Of a stretch of DNA of 12,419 bases, positions 1-5,404 are shown piece by piece. The stretch's first letter is position 1; every line of letters begins with the position of its first letter. The notes under the pieces were generated by a model. It saw nothing but the letters and a program-made list of their open reading frames with translations. It did no database searches and was not told the DNA's origin. Origin of the DNA: Thermoflexales bacterium (GTDB lineage Bacteria; Chloroflexota; Anaerolineae; B4-G1; SLSP01); NCBI GenBank assembly GCA_015486785.1, contig WFQZ01000285.1, positions 1 to 12,419 on the forward strand, in the 5' to 3' direction. Position numbers and translations under genes: made by a program.

Positions 1-2
1 CC

Positions 3-302
3 ACGGCGGACGCGGGCAGTCCGCAGACGGTCAATCCCGGTGCATCCGTGCAACTGGACGGCTCTGCCAGCAGCGACCCCAACGGCGACGCACTGACTTA
101 CCAATGGACGCAGACCGGCGGCATCACCGTCACCCTCGTTGGCGCGACCACCGTCTCGCCCACCTTCACCGCGCCATCGGCGGCGGGCGTGCTCACCTTC
201 ACCCTCACCGTCACCGATACTGGCGGCCTGACCGACACCGACACCACCACCGTCACCGTGGAGGAATATCGCATCTACCTGCCACTGGTGCAGAGGCACT
301 AA
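3..302 (+). CDS. C-terminal end of a secreted PKD/Ig-like domain protein (5' partial)
   Basis: The reading frame is open from the window edge, so only the last 99 residues are seen; the true start lies outside. The visible part is one PKD/REJ-like beta-sandwich: an N-terminal VNPGASVQLDGSASSDPNGD stretch (the usual G-x-x-V-x-L-D-G-S-x-S-x-D-x-[ND]-G-D pattern), then LTYQWTQTGG, a Thr/Val-rich middle, and FTLTVTDTGGLTDTDTTTVTV as the closing strand pair. Such domains are extracellular and mediate protein or carbohydrate contacts in large surface proteins. The protein ends in EEYRIYLPLVQRH, a tail of the type I associate with exported Chloroflexota proteins. The stop codon is TAA at 300-302, followed 65 bp later by a hairpin terminator. 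The function of the whole protein cannot be told from this end. Confidence 0.85.
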   Translation, partial: TADAGSPQTVNPGASVQLDGSASSDPNGDALTYQWTQTGGITVTLVGATTVSPTFTAPSAAGVLTFTLTVTDTGGLTDTDTTTVTVEEYRIYLPLVQRH

Positions 303-367
303 CTTGACTATGTGAATCAACGTTCCCCCGCCTGTGCCGCCACTTTGGCCGGCCGGGCGGGGGAAGA

Positions 368-408
368 GGCGGCGGGCTGCTGAGCTGAGGCCCGCCGCCG
401 TTGTGTTT
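368..408 (+). terminator. Rho-independent terminator after the PKD protein
   Basis: A perfect 10-bp GC-only stem, GGCGGCGGGC at 368-377 and GCCCGCCGCC at 390-399, encloses a 12-nt loop. It is followed by the T-rich GTTGTGTTT. It lies 65 bp after the stop of the preceding gene and upstream of the next promoter, where a terminator is expected. The T tract is interrupted by G, so termination may be incomplete. Confidence 0.7.
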
Positions 409-460
409 ATCGGTGTAGAGCAAGTTATGGTCACAGTGGCCGGTGCGGGCGAAAGTCGGC

Positions 461-488
461 TTGGCACTGATGGATTTATCAGTATAGT
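461..488 (+). promoter_or_regulatory. Sigma70-type promoter for the membrane protein, with an inverted repeat in the spacer
   Basis: A -35 hexamer TTGGCA (461-466) and a -10 hexamer TATAGT (483-488) each match the sigma70 consensus at five of six positions, with a 16-bp spacer. The spacer begins and ends with CTGAT (467-471) and ATCAG (478-482), an inverted repeat that could be a small operator between the two promoter elements. A start near 495 would give a leader of about 70 nt before the ATG at 565. Seen in sequence; activity is inferred. Confidence 0.5.
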
Positions 489-564
489 GGGTCAGGCACA
501 GCCGCGCTGATTTCTCGCCAACGGTTTATGTGGAGGCTTGGCAAAAGTTCCAAGGAGGGACGCG

Positions 565-1164
565 ATGGGAGAAAACATTAAGATACGTTGGATACCACCT
601 GAACCACGTTCCGGCTTGAAGGGGGCGTGGGATAAGTTTTTTGGGCCAACGCTCACCACATCCGAGTTCTGGTTGGGTATTATCCCCAGCATCATCGCGG
701 CAATAGCCGCCCCCGCTTATGCCTTTTACAATGGGCTGGATTGGTCTATCTGGCAACTGCTCATCGCCGCCTTGTTCGCCTTTGATTTGACGGGCGGGGT
801 GATTTTCAATGCCAGTTCCAGTGCCAAATGCTGGTACCATCGGCCGGGGATGGGGGCCAAACAGTCACTCGGCTTCATCAGCGCACACGTTCACCCACTG
901 CTTATTGCTTGGTTGTGGCTGGATGGGGATTGGAGCTATTTTGTGATCGCCTACGGGTTTTTGCTCCTTGCTACCGTGCTGATCTTGAAGACGCCGCTTT
1001 ATCTGCAACGACCGCTCGCCTTGACCCTCTACCTCGTTGGGCTGATTCTTGGTCTCTACGTCCTCTCCCCGATCAGAGGCTTGGAATGGTTTTTGCCCGT
1101 CTTCTACCTGAAGTTGCTGGTCAGCCATCTGCTCAAAGAAGCACCTTTTCAACCTCCGGAATGA
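565..1164 (+). CDS. Six-helix integral membrane protein of unknown function
   Basis: This 199-residue protein is very hydrophobic. Probable membrane segments lie near residues 36-55, 62-82, 103-118, 124-143, 151-168 and 174-190, after a charged N-terminal stretch of about 30 residues. Possible functional motifs are FDLTGGVIFNASSS at 73-86, followed by KCWYHR at 88-93 next to helix 2, and HVHP at 108-111 in helix 3. The histidines suggest metal, haem or proton handling, but that is only inference. I do not recognise the family with certainty. The start is set by a strong Shine-Dalgarno, AAGGAGGG at 552-559, six bases before ATG 565; an in-frame ATG at 538 has no such site. It appears to be a single-gene transcription unit with its own promoter at 461-488. 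Confidence 0.8.
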   Translation: MGENIKIRWIPPEPRSGLKGAWDKFFGPTLTTSEFWLGIIPSIIAAIAAPAYAFYNGLDWSIWQLLIAALFAFDLTGGVIFNASSSAKCWYHRPGMGAKQSLGFISAHVHPLLIAWLWLDGDWSYFVIAYGFLLLATVLILKTPLYLQRPLALTLYLVGLILGLYVLSPIRGLEWFLPVFYLKLLVSHLLKEAPFQPPE

Positions 1165-1333
1165 TACCTGCCCCGGCGTGCGCCTGACCCGCTTGCGGTT
1201 ACAACTACGGGGCATTAACTCCACGGAAAGCTATCACGGGACTATGCGCCCCTTGTGGCGCATTGGCTTGGACAATGCCGAGTACAAACCGTTGTGGGAT
1301 GCCGCTCAACCCGATGATCCGCCGGTGATTTGA
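1163..1333 (+). pseudogene. Possible 3' remnant of an unidentified gene
   Basis: Reading frame 2 is open from 1112 to a TGA at 1331-1333. From about 1163 it has a coding-like composition with C/G-rich third positions and a plausible sequence: PGVRLTRLRLQLRG, then SYHGTMRPLWRIGLDNAEYK and PLWDAAQPDDPPVI. No ATG with a ribosome binding site precedes it; a GTG at 1178 would give only 51 residues and has no Shine-Dalgarno. The preceding membrane protein stops at 1164, where this coding signal begins. That fits a truncated gene tail left by a deletion or insertion, or a small uncharacterised gene. I do not recognise the family. Confidence 0.35.
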
Positions 1334-1345
1334 GGCGTTGTTGAT

Positions 1346-1470
1346 TTGCTATATAGCAATTGATCGTTTCCTATATAGCAAATGATCATTTGCTATATAG
1401 CAACATGGGTATTTGATATATAGCAAACGATCGTTTGATATATATCAAACGCGCAACAGCTATATAGCAA
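1346..1470. repeat. Array of six 14-bp palindromic repeats at about 22-bp periodicity
   Basis: Six copies or near-copies of the palindrome TTGCTATATAGCAA start at 1346, 1368, 1390, 1413, 1435 and 1457. Copies 1 and 3 are exact, copies 2 and 4 differ at one base, copy 5 is TTGATATATATCAA (still a perfect palindrome), and copy 6 has a changed left end. The start-to-start steps are 22, 22, 23, 22 and 22 bp, close to two helical turns, so the sites face nearly the same side of the DNA. The 8-bp linkers are often palindromic around GATC (ATGATCAT, ACGATCGT). As a result 1371-1400 is a perfect 30-bp inverted repeat, and 1412-1449 is a 38-bp inverted repeat with one mismatched pair. GC over 1341-1480 is 42 of 140 (30%). 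The array is probably a multi-site operator or protein-loading region upstream of the methyltransferase gene. Confidence 0.8.
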
Positions 1471-1485
1471 ATTTTTAACTGCCCT

Positions 1486-1600
1486 CCGCGAGCGGTGCGG
1501 CGCAGCCTAGGAGGGAACTCCCAGGCTGAAACGGTAAAGCCGGCTGAAACCGGCTCAACGTTAAACGGCGGTTGCTCAAGGTCAATCCACCGTTGCTCAA
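1486..1600 (+). other. Hairpin-rich leader upstream of the methyltransferase gene
   Basis: Within this non-coding stretch, CAGCCT (1503-1508) pairs with AGGCTG (1523-1528), and inside it GGAG (1510-1513) pairs with CTCC (1518-1521) around a GNRA-type GGAA tetraloop; one A/C mismatch separates the two helices. A second hairpin pairs AGCCGG (1538-1543) with CCGGCT (1550-1555) around CTGAAA. GGCTGAAAC-like and GTTGCTCAA motifs (1571-1579 and 1592-1600) are repeated. This could be a structured 5' leader, or a dispersed intergenic repeat element of the host genome. No known riboswitch class is recognised. Confidence 0.35.
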
Positions 1601-1670
1601 CGCAAGAGCGGCGCGAAGGGCGCGGAGCAAGAGCCAATGGCATGCACAAATCTTATGCGACATATCAAAC

Positions 1671-1678
1671 AGGAGGTG
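1671..1678 (+). promoter_or_regulatory. Ribosome binding site fixing the GTG start of the methyltransferase
   Basis: AGGAGGTG is an eight-base match to the anti-Shine-Dalgarno, seven bases before GTG 1686. It decides for the GTG start over the longer open frame that begins upstream at 1572 and over the in-frame ATG at 1716, neither of which has a comparable site. Confidence 0.8.
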
Positions 1679-1685
1679 CCGTAGC

Positions 1686-4600
1686 GTGGATAACCGACCT
1701 AACCTTCAGTCCTTGATGCAACATTTTTCCGTAGAGAACCTGCGCCACCTTTTCCGTCGGATCGCGCCGACTTTCCGAGTGGCAGAGGCAGTACGCAATG
1801 ATTTCCTTAGGGACGATTGGCCGTTTGATGACGTGAGGCAGCTCGGCCTCATTGAGCTGCCCGATTCACAAACCGTCCTCGTCGCTGCCGTTCACGTGGC
1901 GCGGGATTTGACCTCCCGCTCCGGCAAGAAGACGCAGTACGAATTGGGCAAGCGCACCCTCAAGGCGGACAACCACAACGCCGGTATTTTCGCCTTCTAC
2001 GATGACGCCGGACGCTTCCGCCTCTCGCTGATCACCGTTACCTATTCCGGCACCCGCCGCGAGTTTAGCACTTTCCGCCGCTATACTTTCTTCGTCGACC
2101 CGGAGCTGCCCAACAAGACTTTCGTCAACCAGATTGGGCGGGCCGATTTTTCCGGCTTGGATAAGATCCGCGAGGCCTTTTCGCTGGAAGCGGTCTCCGA
2201 TGCGTTTTACCGGGAATTCAAGCCCAAATACGAGGCGATGGCCGAGGCCGTCCGGGGCGCAGCCGAGGGGCAATTGCGGCAGGATTTCGCGCTGCTGTTC
2301 GTCATCCGCGTCATTTTCCTGGGCTTTGTGCAGAAGAAGGGCTGGTTGGGCGGCAATCCGCGCTTCTTGCAGGATTTCTGGCGGGAGTACCAGGGCAGCT
2401 CCCATCCGCCGGACACTTTCTACCGCGAGTGGTTGGAGCCGCTGTTCTTCGAGGCACTCAACAACCCGCCGGGGCGCAAGGTCGCTTATGGACGCGCACC
2501 TTTTTCAGCCGCCACCCAAACCGCGCTGCAAATGGCCCCTTACCTCAACGGCGAGCTTTTCAAGCGCAAAACGGGCGTCGATGACCAAGGCTTGCTGATT
2601 CCCGATGCCCTCGTCGGCGATTTCTTCGACTTCCTCTTCCAGTACAACTTCACCGTGGAGGAGAATGAACTCTACGACGAGGAATTGGAACTCAATCCGG
2701 AGTTCCTGGGCATCATCTTTGAGCGCATCACCAACATGGAGCAGGGCGCGGTCTACACTCCGCGCGTGGAGGTGGACTTGATGTGCCGCCTGGCGTTGGT
2801 GCAGTGGCTGACGCAAACGTCTGAGATCGACCGGCGCGACCTCTACCATCTGTTCTTCCGCGAGGCGGGCACGGGCGAAGCCTATGACGAGTATCAGAAG
2901 CAGGGGGATTTCTCGCCCGCCGAGCTGCACACGCTGATCGCAAAACTGGAAAGCGTCACCGTGTGCGATCCCGCCGCCGGCTCCGGCGCGTTTGAGGTGG
3001 GCATGTTGCAGGTGCTGGATCGGACGCTGGAAAATCTCTACACCCGCAACAACGCTCCCGCCGAGCTGAAGGCTCACGCCCCTTCGCCGTTTGAACGCAA
3101 GAAGGCCATCATCGCCCGCTCCCTCTACGGCGTGGAAGTCAAACGCTGGGCCGTGTGGATCAATCACCTGCGCTTGTGGCTGACCCTGTTCGTGGACATG
3201 CCCGATGAGTTCAAGACCTCGTTCACGCCGCTCCTGCCCAACCTGACCTTCAAGGTGCGGGTGGGCGATTCGCTGGTGCAACGCATCGGCGACAAGACCT
3301 TCCCGGTGCAGGAGCATGCCAACCTGCCCCCGCAGGTCAAACGCCAGATCACCGCCCTGAAGAAAAAGAAGCGCGACTTTTTCTACAACCAGAGCGATGG
3401 CTATCGCCCCATTGAGCATGCCGAGCTGGCCGTCTTTCGCGCCATCCTGGATGCGGAGATTGCACAACGGCATCACAAAATCCGCCAACTGGAACAGACC
3501 CTCAAGCAGGGTGCGCTATCGGGCTTGGGCATAATGACGCAGGAACAGCAAGCGGAGCGCGACAGAGAACAACAGATCGCCACGTTAAAGGCCGAGATCG
3601 CCGACCTGCAAGCCCAAAAACACAGTTTGCAGGACGAACGCCCCTTCATCTGGGGAATCGAGTTCGCCGAAATCTTCTTCGACCGCGGCGGCTTTGATGT
3701 CATCATCGGCAATCCGCCCTACGTGCGGCAAGAGAGCATCGCCGATCCGCACGGGCGGCTTTCGCCCCAGGAATACAAGGCCGCCCTGCTGGAAATGGTG
3801 CGGCTCGACTTTCCCGACTACTTCGCCAAGTCCCGCATCCAAACCGACCGCTTCCAGAAGGGACGCAAGCCCGGCGGACGCTCCGATCTCTACACCTACT
3901 TCTACATCCGCGCCCTGCGCCTGCTCAACCCCCAGGGCGTACACGTCTTCATCTGCTCCAACTCCTGGCTGGACGTGGGCTACGGCGCGTGGCTGCAAGC
4001 GTTCTTCCTGCGGAACGCACCCCTGCACCTGGTCATCGACAACCACGCCAAACGATCCTTTGCCCGCGCCGACGTGAACACCATCATCAGCGTAGCTTCC
4101 GCCCCGCGTCGTGTGCCCGATGACCACGTGGTGCGTTTTGTGGCCTTCAAGCAGCCTTTTGAAGTCGCCGTGCTCAGCAAGAACCTGCTGGCCATCGCAA
4201 ACGCCACCGCCATCCGCAAGCGTGACGCCTTCCGCGTCTTCCCCATCACCGCCGGCGCGCTGCTGGCCGAAGGCAGCGACGGCGGCAAATACGTCGGCGA
4301 CAAGTGGGGCGGCAAGTACCTCCGTGCGCCGGATGTCTTCTTCACCATCCTGGAGAAGGGCAAAGGCAAACTGGTCAAACTGGGGGAGATTGCCGAGGTG
4401 CGCCGTGGCTTTACGACCGGCGCGAACGACTTTTTCTACCTGGAGCCGCTGGGGCCGGGGGTACGGCCCGGCCTGCTGCGCGTGCGCAACGCCGCCGGCT
4501 GGGAAGGGGAGATTGAGGAGAAGTTCCTCAAGCCGGTCATCAAAAGCCCGCGCGAGTGTCGCACCATTGTCATCAAGCCGGAGGAGCTGCGCTATCGGCT

Positions 4601-5282
4601 GTTTATGTGCCACAAGAGCAGGGAGGAATTAGAGGGCACCAAGGCTCTGGAGTACATCGAGTGGGGGGAGCAGGTAGAGGTTGAAATTAAGCAAGGTAGT
4701 AAACGTGGGAAAAAAGTCAAGGGTTTTAACAACCTGTCCTCGGTGGGGAGTAGAAAACGTTGGTGGAATGTCGGCAAGAGATCGCCCGGAGCAGTTTTCT
4801 GGCCCTACATTCTTAGGGAACGGCTATTCGCTCCAATAAACGATACTCGCAATGCCTTTGCCGATAACAATTTATTTGACGTTTATCCTAAACATAATGG
4901 AAATGCTATTTCCATCTTTTTGAATAGCGTTACTCATTTCTTACAAGTAGAGGTATTGTCCAGGTCCTATGGTGGAGGCGGCGGGCCAATAAAAACACAA
5001 GTACATGAACTAAAAAAAGTAAAGGCGTTGAAGCCGGATGTATGTGAGGCCACATCTCTGCCATTTGATTTTAAGATTCACTCCATCTTCACCGAATGCG
5101 GCATTGACCCCAAATCCGACGTCCCCATCGCCGAGCAAGAGCCGCATCCCCTGCCCGACCGCAAAGCCTTAGACGACATCGTCTTCAACGCCCTGGGCTT
5201 GACCGAAGAAGAGCGCAAGGAGGTCTACCGTGCCGTTTGCCAATTGGTGTGGAATCGGATCAGCAAAGCGCGGAGCGTGTAG
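1686..5282 (+). CDS. Eco57I/type IIG-like N6-adenine DNA methyltransferase of a restriction-type system
   Basis: This 1198-residue protein should transfer a methyl group from S-adenosylmethionine to adenine N6 in DNA. Motif I is DPAAGSGAF at 428-436 (SAM binding), and the catalytic motif IV is NPPY at 676-679, preceded by FDVIIG. Between them is a long insertion whose part at about 547-655 is highly charged and probably coiled coil. After the catalytic core, GEIAEVRRGFTTGANDFFYL from about residue 899 resembles the start of a type IIG target-recognition domain that runs to about residue 1120. The N-terminal 400 residues (with GIFAFYDDAGRFRLSLI) are typical of large methylases paired with helicases; I see no convincing PD-(D/E)xK nuclease motif there. 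Nucleotides 4681-5100, inside the recognition region, are only 43% GC, suggesting specificity exchange. The next gene, 122 bp downstream, is a PLD-helicase, so the pair probably forms one defence system. The GTG start is set by the Shine-Dalgarno at 1671. Confidence 0.88.
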   Translation: MDNRPNLQSLMQHFSVENLRHLFRRIAPTFRVAEAVRNDFLRDDWPFDDVRQLGLIELPDSQTVLVAAVHVARDLTSRSGKKTQYELGKRTLKADNHNAGIFAFYDDAGRFRLSLITVTYSGTRREFSTFRRYTFFVDPELPNKTFVNQIGRADFSGLDKIREAFSLEAVSDAFYREFKPKYEAMAEAVRGAAEGQLRQDFALLFVIRVIFLGFVQKKGWLGGNPRFLQDFWREYQGSSHPPDTFYREWLEPLFFEALNNPPGRKVAYGRAPFSAATQTALQMAPYLNGELFKRKTGVDDQGLLIPDALVGDFFDFLFQYNFTVEENELYDEELELNPEFLGIIFERITNMEQGAVYTPRVEVDLMCRLALVQWLTQTSEIDRRDLYHLFFREAGTGEAYDEYQKQGDFSPAELHTLIAKLESVTVCDPAAGSGAFEVGMLQVLDRTLENLYTRNNAPAELKAHAPSPFERKKAIIARSLYGVEVKRWAVWINHLRLWLTLFVDMPDEFKTSFTPLLPNLTFKVRVGDSLVQRIGDKTFPVQEHANLPPQVKRQITALKKKKRDFFYNQSDGYRPIEHAELAVFRAILDAEIAQRHHKIRQLEQTLKQGALSGLGIMTQEQQAERDREQQIATLKAEIADLQAQKHSLQDERPFIWGIEFAEIFFDRGGFDVIIGNPPYVRQESIADPHGRLSPQEYKAALLEMVRLDFPDYFAKSRIQTDRFQKGRKPGGRSDLYTYFYIRALRLLNPQGVHVFICSNSWLDVGYGAWLQAFFLRNAPLHLVIDNHAKRSFARADVNTIISVASAPRRVPDDHVVRFVAFKQPFEVAVLSKNLLAIANATAIRKRDAFRVFPITAGALLAEGSDGGKYVGDKWGGKYLRAPDVFFTILEKGKGKLVKLGEIAEVRRGFTTGANDFFYLEPLGPGVRPGLLRVRNAAGWEGEIEEKFLKPVIKSPRECRTIVIKPEELRYRLFMCHKSREELEGTKALEYIEWGEQVEVEIKQGSKRGKKVKGFNNLSSVGSRKRWWNVGKRSPGAVFWPYILRERLFAPINDTRNAFADNNLFDVYPKHNGNAISIFLNSVTHFLQVEVLSRSYGGGGGPIKTQVHELKKVKALKPDVCEATSLPFDFKIHSIFTECGIDPKSDVPIAEQEPHPLPDRKALDDIVFNALGLTEEERKEVYRAVCQLVWNRISKARSV
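4681..5100 (+). other. Low-GC segment inside the target-recognition region of the methyltransferase
   Basis: By direct count this stretch has 179 G or C in 420 bases (43%), with a minimum of 17 of 60 at 4861-4920. An upstream line of the same gene (4201-4260) has 44 of 60. Codon choice shifts to A/T-ending codons (AAA, AAT, TTA, GGT, AGT) and returns to the GC-rich pattern after about 5085. The frame is uninterrupted. A recombinational swap of recognition sequence is the simplest explanation. Confidence 0.6.
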
Positions 5283-5380
5283 GGGCGACCGGGCCGGTCG
5301 CCCCCACAGGGCCGGTCGCCCCCACCGGGCCGGTCGCCCCAATCCGGCCGGCCATCCCGATCCGGACAATCGCCCGGCCA
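5282..5380 (+). repeat. GC-rich hairpin and 18-bp tandem repeats between methyltransferase and helicase genes
   Basis: The unit GGGCCGGTCGCCCCCACM occurs at 5291-5308, 5309-5326 and 5327-5344. A degraded copy follows at 5345-5362 (13 of 18 matches to the third unit), and perhaps another at 5363-5380. The first unit also forms a hairpin: GGGGCGACCGG (5282-5292) is complementary to CCGGTCGCCCC (5294-5304), starting at the last base of the methyltransferase stop codon. The element could stabilise or attenuate the transcript between the two genes, or be a dispersed genomic repeat. Because 18 is a multiple of three, the helicase frame stays open through it, which produces a false upstream extension with GPVAPT repeats. 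Confidence 0.7.
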
Positions 5381-5391
5381 TTTCCCCATCC

Positions 5392-5397
5392 AAGGAG
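5392..5397 (+). promoter_or_regulatory. Ribosome binding site fixing the helicase start
   Basis: AAGGAG lies seven bases before ATG 5405. It selects this start rather than the open frame reaching back to 5237, which would overlap the methyltransferase gene by 46 bases and translate the tandem repeats. Confidence 0.8.
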
Positions 5398-5404
5398 CAT
5401 TGAT

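Noticed and set aside
1346..1470. CRISPR array
   Set aside because: The conserved units are 14 bp with 8-9 bp partly conserved linkers, far shorter than CRISPR repeats and spacers, and no cas gene is present.
1572..1685. N-terminal extension of the methyltransferase
   Set aside because: It is Arg/Ala/Ser-rich without domain features and overlaps hairpin sequence, while the GTG at 1686 has an eight-base Shine-Dalgarno at ideal distance.
2505..3488. A 327-codon open frame on the minus strand
   Set aside because: It is antisense to the methyltransferase including its SAM-binding motif; composition is shadow-like and no motif is visible.
3585..4613. A 342-codon open frame on the minus strand
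   Set aside because: It is antisense to the catalytic and recognition parts of the methyltransferase, with no ribosome binding site or recognisable domain.
5237..5404. Upstream extension of the helicase reading frame
   Set aside because: It overlaps the methyltransferase end and would translate GC-rich tandem repeats as GPVAPT units. ATG 5405 has a good ribosome binding site and begins at the PLD domain.
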